A stretch of DNA of 64,000 nt, taken from positions 1-64,000 of the forward strand of contig CAZJAI010000002.1 in the NCBI GenBank assembly GCA_964544355.1, given 5' to 3'. The DNA is from Chaera sp964544355. Its GTDB lineage: Bacteria > Patescibacteriota > Saccharimonadia > Saccharimonadales > Saccharimonadaceae. The notes below the pieces were generated by a model, which saw nothing but the letters and a program-made list of their open reading frames with translations, did no database searches and had not been told where the DNA came from. Of this stretch, positions 1 to 8,659 are shown piece after piece. Numbering within the stretch: position 1 is the stretch's first letter; each line of letters starts with the position of its first letter. The translations under genes and the position numbers were made by a program.

Positions 1-154
1 CAACCGGAATGATCACCCGCAGACCCGGCTGCCGCAAGCCGCTATAGCGGCCCAGAGTCAGCACCACTCCGCGCTCGTACTGATTCACGATTTTAATGCC
101 CGAGATGATAACGATCAGAGCGATTATTATAAGTAGCAGTATCAGTGAGTACAT
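1..154 (-). CDS. Slipin/stomatin-like SPFH-domain membrane protein, N-terminus only
   Basis: Only the first 51 codons lie in the window; the gene runs off the left edge. The product starts with one strongly hydrophobic helix (about residues 3-19, rich in L and I) followed by the stretch NQYERGVVLTLGRYSG and a PGLR motif, which is how slipins and other Band-7/SPFH proteins begin. Family members are anchored by the N-terminal helix and assemble SPFH oligomers in the membrane, often next to NfeD-type proteases. The start ATG has a purine-rich GGGAGA about 8 bases upstream. It is divergent from rarA. The family call is fairly secure from the N-terminus; substrate or partner cannot be inferred. 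Confidence 0.8.
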   Translation of the reverse strand, partial: MYSLILLLIIIALIVIISGIKIVNQYERGVVLTLGRYSGLRQPGLRVIIPV

Positions 155-217
155 AAGGGGTCTCCCTTGGTTATTTAGTTGTTTTTATTATAGCGCCTGT
201 TACATACTAAAAGCACC

Positions 218-1381
218 ATGGATCCACAAGTTCCGCTCGCCGAAAGAATGCGGCCAGGACGGCTAGACGAGGTAATCGGCCAGAAAGACCTGACGGGCAA
301 AGACGGGCTGCTGCGCGACATCGTTAAAAACAAGCAGCCGGTTAGCCTAATTTTATGGGGGCCGCCGGGCAGCGGCAAAACCACGCTGGCTCGCATTGTC
401 GCCAACGAAACCGACGCCGACTTCATAGAGCTCAGCGCCGTGGTATCCGGCCTGGCCGATGTGCGCAGGGTGATCGAGCGAGCAAAAGCGAGCTGGAACT
501 TAAAGCAGCGGACGGTGCTGTTCGTGGATGAAATCCACCGTTTTAACAAGGCGCAGCAGGACGCCTTTTTGCCGCACGTCGAGAGCGGGCTGATCACTCT
601 TATCGGCGCCACCACCGAAAACCCCAGTTTCGAAATTAACACGCCGCTGCTATCGCGCAGCCGGGTGTTGGTTTTAAAACCGCACAGCAAAGACGAAATT
701 ATCGCCATTTTAAACCGCGCCCTGAAAAAGCTCGACCAAACCAAGGCGGTTAACCAACCGGCTCTTGAATACTTGGCCGAACTCTCGGGCGGCGACGCCC
801 GCGTCGCTTTGAGCAACCTAGAGTTGGCCCTGCGATTGTCGGCGAAGGTTACGCCCGAAATCGTTAAAAAAGCGGCCCAAAAGCGCGTGCCCGACTACGA
901 CAAAAAAGGCGACGCCCACTACGACGTGGTTAGCGCGTTCATTAAAAGCATGCGCGGCAGCGACGCGAGAGCCACGCTGTATTATCTGGCCAGAATGATC
1001 CAGGCCGGCGAAGACCCCAAGTTCATCGCCCGGCGAATGGTTATATTCGCCTCTGAGGACATCGGCCTGGCTGGCAACGGGGCGCTAGGCTTGGCCATCG
1101 CCACCTTCCAGGCGGTTGAGCGAGTCGGTTTGCCAGAGGCGCAGTACAACTTGTTCCATTGCGCCGCCGCTTTGGCAAAGGCCAAAAAGTCCCGGGAGAC
1201 TACCGATCTTATGATCCAAGCGCTCGAACTAGCCCAAAGATATCCCGACGCTCCGGTGCCGCTGCATATCCGCAACGCGCCGACAAAACTAATGAAAGAT
1301 CTGGGATACGGCGAAAACTACGAATGGAAAGCCGGTTTCAAGCATAAAAAAGGCTTCCTGCCGGAAGATATACGGTTTTAA
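218..1381 (+). CDS. rarA: Replication-associated recombination protein A (RarA/MgsA), AAA+ ATPase
   Basis: This 387-residue protein is a clamp-loader-like AAA+ ATPase that acts at stalled replication forks with SSB. Walker A GPPGSGKT sits at residues 48-55, Walker B FVDEIHRF near 101-108, and the sensor stretch GATTENPSFE near 128-137, the RarA signature. The C-terminal part carries the tetramerisation domain, including the ASEDIGLA motif. Length is slightly below the usual 400-450 residues, mainly because the N-terminal extension is short. No clear Shine-Dalgarno sequence precedes the ATG, as for several genes here. Its 3' end converges with typA, separated by only eight bases. Confidence 0.95.
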   Translation: MDPQVPLAERMRPGRLDEVIGQKDLTGKDGLLRDIVKNKQPVSLILWGPPGSGKTTLARIVANETDADFIELSAVVSGLADVRRVIERAKASWNLKQRTVLFVDEIHRFNKAQQDAFLPHVESGLITLIGATTENPSFEINTPLLSRSRVLVLKPHSKDEIIAILNRALKKLDQTKAVNQPALEYLAELSGGDARVALSNLELALRLSAKVTPEIVKKAAQKRVPDYDKKGDAHYDVVSAFIKSMRGSDARATLYYLARMIQAGEDPKFIARRMVIFASEDIGLAGNGALGLAIATFQAVERVGLPEAQYNLFHCAAALAKAKKSRETTDLMIQALELAQRYPDAPVPLHIRNAPTKLMKDLGYGENYEWKAGFKHKKGFLPEDIRF

Positions 1382-1389
1382 AGAGTCTG

Positions 1390-3255
1390 CTATTGTTGTT
1401 TTTTGGCGTGCCGTTTGCGCTCATTCGGATTAAGGTGGCGCTTGCGCAGACGCAGGCTTTTCGGCGTCACCTCCAGCAACTCGTCATCGTCCAGAAAATC
1501 AATGGACTGCTCCAGGCTTAACCGCCGGTGCGGGGTCAGCTGCACCGCGCCGTCGGACGTTTTAGATCGCATATTGGTGAGTTGCTTGGCGCGACAAACG
1601 TTAACCTCCAGATCGTCCGGGCGGCTGTGCTGACCAACTACCATGCCCTGATAAACCTGAACCCCGGGGCCGATGAACAGCTCGCCCCGGGCTTCGCAGG
1701 CCTGCAGCGCGTACGGTGTGCTGGTTCCGGCTTCGGTGGCGATCAGCGCACCGCCGCCGCGGGTTTTGGGCAGCTTCGCGCCCAGCGGTTCATAGCCGTC
1801 GGGCAGGCTGTGCATAACAATGGTGCCCTTGGTAGCCGTCAACAGCAGGTTGCGCAGGCCGATCAGGCCGCGGGTCGACACACGGTACGTCAGGCGCTTG
1901 GCGCCATTGCTGGCGCTTTCCTGTTTTTTCAGCTCGGCCCGGCGCGCGCCCAGCTCCTGGCTGACCACGCCGACGAATTCGTCGCCCACCTCTATCAGCA
2001 GCTCTTCAACCGGCTCTTTAACGACGCCGTCTTCTTGAATGGTCACCACCTGCGGACGACCAACTTCGAACTCGTAGCCCTCGCGCCGCAAGCTCTCGAT
2101 CAGTACGCTCAGATGCAGTTCGCCGCGGCCGGAAATGACGAAGCCAATTCCCTCTTCACGCACCAACAGGGCAACATTAGTCTCGAGTTCTTTTTTCAGC
2201 CGGTCGCCTATCTGCCGGGCAGTGGTAAAGTTACCTTCTTTTCCCTTCAGCGGGCTAGTGTTGGGGCCGAGGTACATGCTGATGGTTGGGCTCTCCACCT
2301 CGATTGCTGGCAAGGCCTCGGGATGCCCGGCATCGGCTATGGTCAGACCGATGCGGGCATCAGCCAGGCCCGTTACGGCTACGATATCGCCAGCCGGTGC
2401 CTGGTCAACCTCTTGTCGGGTCAGGCCGTGATAAACGAACAGTTTATCGATTTTAACCGCTGCCACCTGTCCCCCGGAACCCGCCAGAACCACCGCTTGA
2501 GCTTTGCGCGCAGTGCCGCGCGCTATTTTGCCAATGGCGTATTTGCCTAAAAAACTATCAGAGTCCAGCGAGGCTACCAGTATTTGCAGCGGGCCGCTGG
2601 CAGCCGCGGGAGCCGGTATGTCGCCCACTATGGCCTCGAAAATCGGCGAAAGGTCGGCATCTTCCCGGCTGGTATCCTTGGGCATCTGCCGCCAGGCCTT
2701 GCCGGCCCGGCCATCGGCGTAGTACACGGGATAATGCAGCTGACTGTCGTTCGCCGCTAGATCCAAAAACAAATCGGCCACATCGTTTTCGACCGCCCTG
2801 ACCCGGCTATGGGGCTTGTCTATTTTGTTGATTATCACGACCGGCTTCAGGCCCAACGCCAGAGCCTTGCCCAGCACGAATCTGGTTTGGGGCATCGGAC
2901 CTTCCTGGGCGTCAACGACCAACAGCACCCCGTCGGCCATGTTCAGGGTACGCTCCACCTCGCCAGAAAAATCGGCATGACCCGGCGTGTCAATAATATT
3001 GATCTTGTAGCCGTTCCAAAAAACAGTGGTTTGCTTGGCGGTAATGGTGATACCCCGCTCGCGCTCCTGGTCGCCGCTGTCCATAATCAGCGTTTGGGCC
3101 ATCTCCGCCTGGTTGGACCGAAAGGTGTTGGATTGCTTCAGCAGCCCGTCCAGCAGCGTGGTTTTGCCATGGTCGACATGGGCCACGATGGCTACGTTGC
3201 GAATTCTATCCGAAGTGTAGTTTTTATCCATAAAAATAAGCCCGGCAACGGGCAT
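1390..3255 (-). CDS. typA: Translational GTPase TypA/BipA
   Basis: A ribosome-associated GTPase of the EF-G family involved in ribosome assembly and stress adaptation. G1 AHVDHGKTT lies at about residues 25-33, G3 DTPGHADF near 90, and G4 NKID near 143; the beta-barrel, domain V and the BipA-specific C-terminal domain follow, giving 621 residues, normal for the family. The ATG at 3255 is favoured because a good promoter (3268-3296) would start transcription about six bases upstream of it. A second in-frame ATG at 3231 matches the usual N-terminus of homologues. A small GC hairpin followed by a T-rich stretch lies between the two starts (see separate entry). Confidence 0.95.
   Translation of the reverse strand: MPVAGLIFMDKNYTSDRIRNVAIVAHVDHGKTTLLDGLLKQSNTFRSNQAEMAQTLIMDSGDQERERGITITAKQTTVFWNGYKINIIDTPGHADFSGEVERTLNMADGVLLVVDAQEGPMPQTRFVLGKALALGLKPVVIINKIDKPHSRVRAVENDVADLFLDLAANDSQLHYPVYYADGRAGKAWRQMPKDTSREDADLSPIFEAIVGDIPAPAAASGPLQILVASLDSDSFLGKYAIGKIARGTARKAQAVVLAGSGGQVAAVKIDKLFVYHGLTRQEVDQAPAGDIVAVTGLADARIGLTIADAGHPEALPAIEVESPTISMYLGPNTSPLKGKEGNFTTARQIGDRLKKELETNVALLVREEGIGFVISGRGELHLSVLIESLRREGYEFEVGRPQVVTIQEDGVVKEPVEELLIEVGDEFVGVVSQELGARRAELKKQESASNGAKRLTYRVSTRGLIGLRNLLLTATKGTIVMHSLPDGYEPLGAKLPKTRGGGALIATEAGTSTPYALQACEARGELFIGPGVQVYQGMVVGQHSRPDDLEVNVCRAKQLTNMRSKTSDGAVQLTPHRRLSLEQSIDFLDDDELLEVTPKSLRLRKRHLNPNERKRHAKKQQ
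3240..3253 (-). promoter_or_regulatory. typA: Attenuator-like hairpin between two candidate typA starts
   Basis: On the minus strand GCCCG pairs with CGGGC around a TTGC loop, and is followed by TTATTTTT just before the second in-frame ATG (3231). The arrangement resembles a short intrinsic terminator or a structure that hides or exposes a start codon. The stem is only five base pairs, so a functional role is uncertain. Confidence 0.35.
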
Positions 3256-3267
3256 CGTTATCTTTTA

Positions 3268-3296
3268 ATTATATCAGAATGAGAGTATTTTATCAA
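3268..3296 (-). promoter_or_regulatory. Promoter for typA (TTGATA-17-TATAAT)
   Basis: Minus-strand -35 TTGATA (3296-3291) and -10 TATAAT (3273-3268) are 17 bases apart, with a TG one base upstream of the -10 (extended -10). Predicted transcription start is near 3261, six bases before the ATG at 3255, so the mRNA would be almost leaderless. Confidence 0.75.
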
Positions 3297-3308
3297 ATCG
3301 CCGCGGCT

Positions 3309-3385
3309 TGGTGGGCGCTGAGGGACTCGAACCCCCGACCCTCTCGGTGTAAACGAGATGCTCTAGCCAACTGAGCTAAGCGCCC
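3309..3385 (-). tRNA. tRNA-Val (anticodon TAC), CCA encoded
   Basis: The minus strand folds into a full cloverleaf: acceptor GGGCGCT/AGCGCCC, anticodon stem TCTCG/CGAGA with the seven-base loop TTTACAC (anticodon TAC), and T-arm with GGTTCGAGT. CCA is encoded at 3311-3309. A likely promoter lies at 3403-3432: TTGTGA, 18 bases, TAGTAT. Confidence 0.97.
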
Positions 3386-3501
3386 ATAGCGCAGGCTTAT
3401 TTATACTACTACAGAAAGTTTGGTTTTCACAAGTCTGGCGCCGGCGGCCATACGGAATTTGCATCCGGCATACGAGCAAAAGATTGCATTATCAAGCAGA
3501 T

Positions 3502-5076
3502 CTAAGTGCCGTCACCCGCTTTTAATATTTTCATACCGTCGTAGGCGTACGTTATCTTTTTGTCTGATTGACTGTCTACGGTTTCTAGATGTACTGGACG
3601 CTGCCACAACGCAAATACGTATGGCAAAGTTTTCGCGATATATTCAGGATCAAGCGACTGGCCGTCAAATTCGTGCCTCAAATATAGTTCACTTGCGTGG
3701 TTATAATCACCGTCTATCACTACTATCAAAGGATTGCCGCAATTATCCATAGAAGCAACCAGCTTATCACGGATCTTCTGCCAACCCGTATCTTTTACGA
3801 CATAAACGGTATCTGCGCCGAGCGACTGGCGCTCCTCATAAATATACAACCCCATGCGATCGGCCACGATTTTATTAAAGTAGTTCCTGACAAACGACTG
3901 ATCGTCGTTATGGGCCATGATATCGCGCAGGGCCTGGATGGCCGGACTGTCTTTAAGCTCACCGTCAAAGCGGAGCGGCAGAGGAATGTTTTCTTTTTTC
4001 AACCATGACTGCTCTTCATCGGTTAAGTTACCGTTATAATAGTCCTCAATGCACTCGAATATTGTCATGCCCAGATGATAGGGGTTCAGCGACCGCTTGT
4101 TCGAAGCCAATACGCCAGAATGGACAAGCCACCACGCCTCGTTTTCCTGATCCGCAATCAGGCCGCGGCTACCCATTTCTCGCATAATTCGTTTATGCCA
4201 GTAGGAAGCCCAACCTTCGTTCATTATTTTCGTCCGCCGCTGTGGATAAAAATAAATCGACTCAGAGCGCACTATATCAATTACATCACGCTGCCAGTCT
4301 TCAAGGTAAGGCGCATGATTTTTCATAAATCCCAGAAGATCCCTGTCTGGCGTAGGCGGAATATGGATAGCTGCTCTACTCAAACCTTCAGTTACCATCT
4401 TTCCTTCTGGGGAACCCAGCAGATCGTCAAATTCATCAAGCAACCCCGTCCGCTGTTTCCTGGTTGCCCGATCGCGCCATGCTTTCAATTCGCTCTCGGC
4501 TGACGGGCGTAGCGGCTGATAAGGGTCAATGTGTTCTTCGATAGCCAAAACGGCATCCAGGCACTGTTCGACCGCTATTTTTCCTGCTTGTTCTTCGTAA
4601 CTTTGAATACGCGCGGCATTTCTGGCGGCAGCCTCCGGCATATCTTGACGCGTATGAATGAATAACTGATTGTTCTTGAAAAAGTCGGTATGGCCAAGTA
4701 CGTGCGCCATAACGAATTTGTTTTCGATCGGCGGGTTATTTTCGAGCAAAAACGCCTGTGATGGATTGCTGTTGATTACTAATTCATAAATTTTTGATAG
4801 GCCGTAGTCGTACATTGTCTTTAAGCGCCGATACTGCCGGCCATGTGTCCAGTGCGAGAATCTCCCCGGCACTCCGTAAGCACCCAGCTGATTGATGATA
4901 TGCGGAGGAACTATTTCAAAATGAGTAGGAAAGGGGTCAAGATGAAACTCCTTGGCGATATTCCAGATGTGAGCCAGAGAATCTTCAAGTTCCAGATCTT
5001 CAGCTGCGTACTCGTTCCGTGAGAGAATCTCTTCTCCTTCTGATGATTTTGTAAACGGGTCAAGTTCGCTGCTCAT
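3502..5076 (-). CDS. spoVR: SpoVR-family protein (YcgB-like)
   Basis: A 524-residue member of the SpoVR family, named for Bacillus spore cortex formation but widespread in non-sporulating bacteria, where it travels with PrkA and YeaH under starvation or envelope stress. The family signature is clear: the N-terminal block around YGVPGRFSHWTHGR, the NPSQAFLLENN block, and the H-rich AHVLGHTDFF block. Its ATG follows the yeaH stop by two bases, and the AAGG ribosome-binding site is inside the last yeaH codons, so translation is probably coupled. Codon use is more AT-rich than in flanking housekeeping genes. The biochemical activity of the family is not established. Confidence 0.93.
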   Translation of the reverse strand: MSSELDPFTKSSEGEEILSRNEYAAEDLELEDSLAHIWNIAKEFHLDPFPTHFEIVPPHIINQLGAYGVPGRFSHWTHGRQYRRLKTMYDYGLSKIYELVINSNPSQAFLLENNPPIENKFVMAHVLGHTDFFKNNQLFIHTRQDMPEAAARNAARIQSYEEQAGKIAVEQCLDAVLAIEEHIDPYQPLRPSAESELKAWRDRATRKQRTGLLDEFDDLLGSPEGKMVTEGLSRAAIHIPPTPDRDLLGFMKNHAPYLEDWQRDVIDIVRSESIYFYPQRRTKIMNEGWASYWHKRIMREMGSRGLIADQENEAWWLVHSGVLASNKRSLNPYHLGMTIFECIEDYYNGNLTDEEQSWLKKENIPLPLRFDGELKDSPAIQALRDIMAHNDDQSFVRNYFNKIVADRMGLYIYEERQSLGADTVYVVKDTGWQKIRDKLVASMDNCGNPLIVVIDGDYNHASELYLRHEFDGQSLDPEYIAKTLPYVFALWQRPVHLETVDSQSDKKITYAYDGMKILKAGDGT

Positions 5077-5078
5077 AT

Positions 5079-6242
5079 CTAACCTTGGGCTGACAGATCC
5101 TCGGGATTAAATACCTCTTTGAGTGCCGCAAAAACACCTTGTTTATCAGTAATCATCAGAGCCTTGAAACGATCGTCGGTTATATGGTTAAGATAGTTGG
5201 TTAGGAGACCGCTTTGGCTCTCGGAGCCGATTTGAACGTAAGCGTATTGATTGACGTCTCTTTCAAGCAGCGACCTAACAAGTCTAATGCACTCGGTGTT
5301 GTCACCAGACCAATTATCGCCGTCAGAAAAATGAAGCGGATAAACATTGTAACGGCTCGGCGGATAGCGTGTATCAATAATATTAAGAGTCAATTGATTG
5401 GCGGATGAGCATTTCGTACCTCCCCCGCTGCCACGCGTGAAGAATTGTTCCTCACCGACCTCGTACGCTTCGGTATCGTGAGCAACAAAAACTATCTCGA
5501 CTTTGGGATATTTGGAGCGTAGGAAATTAACCGTCCACCAGCAAAAAGCCCGGGTAATATACTTCTCAAACTCCCCCATAGACCCAGAAATATCAGCCAT
5601 CGCGATAACCACCGCGTTATTTTCGGGATACTTTTCTTCCTCCCATGTTCTAACCCGATAATCGTCGGCTGATATGTTTTTAATTTCAGCCTGGCCGGTC
5701 TCTTGAGCGTTTCTTGTTATATTCTGCAAAACGGTGCGGACAAGATCTAGGTTGTTCGTGCTTCTTTTTTTGCGAATATCGTTAAAAACGATGCGCTCGG
5801 TCTCAATTTCGTGGGCTTCTTTCGGCTTAAATCTGGGTAACCCCAGATCGGCAAACACTAACTCCTGCAGTTCTTCAACCGTAATTTCGGCCTCGTAATA
5901 TTCGTCGCCTGGCTGGTCACCGGCGCTGCCACGCTCGCCCGGTTTTGGAACCTTGCCGATAATGTCGCCGGACCGCTCCGTGCCGTCACCAGTTCCAACG
6001 CCTTCTTTATCGTCACCATATCGAAAACGCGGTAACTCTAGGGAACGCATAGGCACTTTGACAGTTTTTTTACTATGCGGGTCGGCGGTAATGATATGGC
6101 CGTCGCTTACGATATGATCGAGATTGCCCTTGATTGATTCTTTCACTTTATCGTTATGGCGCGTCTCATCCTGCGCACCCTTACGATCAAGCGACCAGTC
6201 TTGCCTGGAGACTCCCGCGTACCAGTTTTCATATGATTCCAT
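5079..6242 (-). CDS. yeaH: YeaH/YhbH-family protein (DUF444, von Willebrand A-like)
   Basis: A 387-residue DUF444 protein. The N-terminal half is charged and probably disordered, with a Gly/Asp-rich linker around residues 75-110. The C-terminal half is a von Willebrand A-like fold with the metal-ion site DISGSMG at about residue 215, followed by the family blocks GGGTKCSSA and FSDGDNWS. In E. coli yeaH is co-transcribed with the kinase gene yeaG (prkA) and both are linked to nitrogen starvation and stationary phase; here the order prkA-yeaH-spoVR is kept on one strand. An AGGG motif about eight bases upstream of the ATG serves as ribosome-binding site. It is usually regarded as the PrkA partner. 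Confidence 0.93.
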   Translation of the reverse strand: MESYENWYAGVSRQDWSLDRKGAQDETRHNDKVKESIKGNLDHIVSDGHIITADPHSKKTVKVPMRSLELPRFRYGDDKEGVGTGDGTERSGDIIGKVPKPGERGSAGDQPGDEYYEAEITVEELQELVFADLGLPRFKPKEAHEIETERIVFNDIRKKRSTNNLDLVRTVLQNITRNAQETGQAEIKNISADDYRVRTWEEEKYPENNAVVIAMADISGSMGEFEKYITRAFCWWTVNFLRSKYPKVEIVFVAHDTEAYEVGEEQFFTRGSGGGTKCSSANQLTLNIIDTRYPPSRYNVYPLHFSDGDNWSGDNTECIRLVRSLLERDVNQYAYVQIGSESQSGLLTNYLNHITDDRFKALMITDKQGVFAALKEVFNPEDLSAQG

Positions 6243-6302
6243 ATCGTTTACCCTACACTCCGCAGCACTCTGCCCGTAAGGAGCCCTAGGACTTATCAGC
6301 TC

Positions 6303-8228
6303 TTACGCGCGACTCAACAAGGTACCCACGTACCTAACTAGTTCATTCGCGCAATGGGAGCAGTATCCCCTCTCTTTAATTAACGTACGCTCTACGTTCC
6401 TAATACGTTCTTTTTGCTCTTCATCCGGTACTTTGGCGCTAATCGTTAATTTAACCATATCTTTCAAGTCGGCAAACAACTTCTTCTCAATCGCTTCTTT
6501 GAGCCGCGGATGAGAGCGATAATCAAACGTCTCACCTCGTCGGTATACCGAAGCCATTCGCATCAGCAATTCGCTCCTAAACTCTTTTTTGCCATTATCG
6601 CTAACGCCAATTTGCTCTTCGATGCTACGCATTAACTTCTCGTCAGGATCAAACTCTTCTTCGGTAATCGGATCGACTATCTTAGTCCGGCTGCAGAATG
6701 CCTCAACGTTATTCAAATAGTTGCCACAAAGGCTCCGAGCGGTTTCTTCGTACGAATAGACGAAGGCACTTTGAATCTCTTTTTTGGCGACGTCGTCGAA
6801 CTCTGCCTTGACTGCCATTAGATCGTCTTTGAGGGCGTCCTTATCTTCTTTCTTCATATCGCGAGTGTGCGGGTGACGATCCAGATTGTCCCTTAGAGCC
6901 CGAATGGAATCCACCGGAGTTAAGCAGGTTTTGCCTTCTTGAATAAGCGCTGTTGACAACGAATCAATCACATAGCGCGGCGATATACCGAACATACCTT
7001 CGTTAGGACTTTCCTCTTTCAGCTCTTTAATATCCCTCTGGGTTAATCCATCCGTTTCCTGGCCATCATAAATTTTCATTTTTTGCATTTTGCCATATTT
7101 TTTCGAACTAGCCAGGCGGGAGAGTACCGAGAAAGTCGCCGCGGTTTCCAGAGTATGCGGATTAATATGCACTGAGGATTTGCGCACCAGATCGCTTTGG
7201 CCAATTAGTTTTTCGTGAATTTTGCGCTCATCCGATACCCTGAGAGTGTATGGAGCAGGCACCACAACCATACGATCGCGCAGTGCCTCGTTTTTGGGGT
7301 TCTGGACGTAGCTTAAGTATTCAGTGAGGTTGGTGTGGGCCAGGATAACCTCATCAGCGGAAATATTGGAGAATCGCGGTGCTTTGATTACTCTGTCCTG
7401 GGTGAGATCAAGCAATGTATAGAGGAACCGCTCATCACTTTTTAGCATCTCGACGAATTCCATAATGCCGCGGTTGGCAACGTTGAGCTCGCCGTCAAAG
7501 CGATATGCTCGCGCATCGGATGCCGTGCCGTATTCACCCAACTTCGACAAATCTACACTACCAACAAGCTCGGTAATATCCTGCGACTTAGGATCAGACG
7601 GCTTAAACGTGCCTATCCCCAGCCTGTCTTTTTCCGTAAAAACAATCCGCCTGACGATTACGTTTTTAAGTGTTTCCGTATCCAAATGATCTCCACCATA
7701 CTTTTCCTGACACTGTGGACAAAGTTCTCCTTCTACATGAATGCCGTAATTTTCTTCCAGCATCGGACGCATATCCTTGGGAATAAGGTGTAGCGGCTCT
7801 TCGTGCATCGGACAATCCTTGATAGCGTATATGGCACCTTCGTCTGTTCTGGTGTACTCTTCTATACCGCGCTTAGTACCGTTGACCAAGGTGGACTTAC
7901 CGCTTCCCGGAGGACCCACTAAAATAATAATGCGCTTGCCGATCTCGAGGCCTTCAGCGCCAGCCTTAAGAATATCGATAAAACGATGCGTCGTTTCCTC
8001 GGCTCCAAATAGCGCGTTCGGTCCGGTCGTAAAAAAATCCGGCCGTGAGGTTACAGAATTATAGACTGTCTGATAGGCAGTGCGGGCAATGCGCGGATTT
8101 TCAATCACTTTCTCAATATACTCGTCGAAGCTTCCCTCCCAACGCAATCTTTCCTGCTCGCCATTATAACGCTCTAACTCCCTAAATACGTTTCGCCCCT
8201 CCCCGGTTCTGTAGGTATCATCAGCCAT
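6303..8228 (-). CDS. prkA: PrkA serine protein kinase / AAA+ protein (YeaG family)
   Basis: First gene of the prkA-yeaH-spoVR operon. The 641-residue product has the PrkA AAA domain with Walker A GPPGSGKST near residues 104-112, the insert with CPMHEEPLH and a CxxC (CPQC), an AHTNLTEY block, and the C-terminal PrkA domain. PrkA proteins are described as serine kinases distantly related to eukaryotic kinases; in Bacillus an AAA+ protease activity has also been proposed. The ATG is set by a GGAG nine bases upstream. Base composition is lower in GC than neighbours: the row starting at 7021 has 23 G/C of 60. A regulated-looking promoter lies upstream (8261-8297). Confidence 0.95.
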   Translation of the reverse strand: MADDTYRTGEGRNVFRELERYNGEQERLRWEGSFDEYIEKVIENPRIARTAYQTVYNSVTSRPDFFTTGPNALFGAEETTHRFIDILKAGAEGLEIGKRIIILVGPPGSGKSTLVNGTKRGIEEYTRTDEGAIYAIKDCPMHEEPLHLIPKDMRPMLEENYGIHVEGELCPQCQEKYGGDHLDTETLKNVIVRRIVFTEKDRLGIGTFKPSDPKSQDITELVGSVDLSKLGEYGTASDARAYRFDGELNVANRGIMEFVEMLKSDERFLYTLLDLTQDRVIKAPRFSNISADEVILAHTNLTEYLSYVQNPKNEALRDRMVVVPAPYTLRVSDERKIHEKLIGQSDLVRKSSVHINPHTLETAATFSVLSRLASSKKYGKMQKMKIYDGQETDGLTQRDIKELKEESPNEGMFGISPRYVIDSLSTALIQEGKTCLTPVDSIRALRDNLDRHPHTRDMKKEDKDALKDDLMAVKAEFDDVAKKEIQSAFVYSYEETARSLCGNYLNNVEAFCSRTKIVDPITEEEFDPDEKLMRSIEEQIGVSDNGKKEFRSELLMRMASVYRRGETFDYRSHPRLKEAIEKKLFADLKDMVKLTISAKVPDEEQKERIRNVERTLIKERGYCSHCANELVRYVGTLLSRA

Positions 8229-8260
8229 ACCGTACCACTCCTACTTAATTCATTTGACTC

Positions 8261-8297
8261 GTTGACAACATTTTAGCACTCTTTCTAGTATGTCAAC
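8261..8297 (-). promoter_or_regulatory. Promoter and 7-bp dyad in front of the prkA operon
   Basis: A perfect inverted repeat, GTTGACA (8261-8267) and TGTCAAC (8291-8297), brackets the promoter. On the minus strand the distal arm supplies a consensus -35 TTGACA (8296-8291); the best -10 is TAAAAT (8275-8270), but that leaves only 15 bases between the boxes. The symmetric arms look like a binding site for a dimeric regulator. The leader to the prkA ATG is about 35 bases with a normal ribosome-binding site. Confidence 0.5.
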
Positions 8298-8659
8298 AGT
8301 TTTTTATTTAGGCTGTTAGTATTCAAGACTTCGTAAGACACGGTTGTTCAAAAACCCCGCGACGATCATGCCCAATTTCAAAAAGAAAAGTGACGACAAG
8401 AACTGCAATATTAGAACCTGCTCCCAAAAACCGTTGGTTTGCGCTCCGCGCTACTAAAGAAAAACGACGCTTTCGCGCCGCAAATCCAATTTTTTCTCTA
8501 TTCTGATACTGTAATTATACACTTTGCGCGAACCTTTTTTGAACGGAACTGACCGCCTCCGCTTCGCTCCGGCGGAACGCTCGGGCATGGCGGAATTCCC
8601 CCCACACCCCCCTTCCGCCGCGCCCTCGCTTCTGGCATTGCGGTGCAAAAATCCGGCGG
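8298..8659. other. Intergenic stretch without a supported gene
   Basis: AT-rich between 8298 and 8520, then abruptly GC-rich between about 8540 and 8655, with runs such as CCGCCTCCG and GGCGG that can fold on themselves and a CCCCCCACACCCCCC tract. A minus-strand reading frame of 75 codons crosses it, but its product is low-complexity and overlaps the methyltransferase end, so I do not call it a gene. The GC-rich patch resembles a small repeat-type element inserted next to the methyltransferase. Confidence 0.5.

Noticed and set aside
1528..2550. Long plus-strand frame of 340 codons
   Set aside because: Lies opposite typA, whose GTPase motifs are unmistakable; a GC-rich shadow frame.
8273..8281. 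TTAGCACTC, identical to one half of a CIRCE (HrcA) element
   Set aside because: The required GAGTGCTAA nine bases away is missing, so it is not a CIRCE site.
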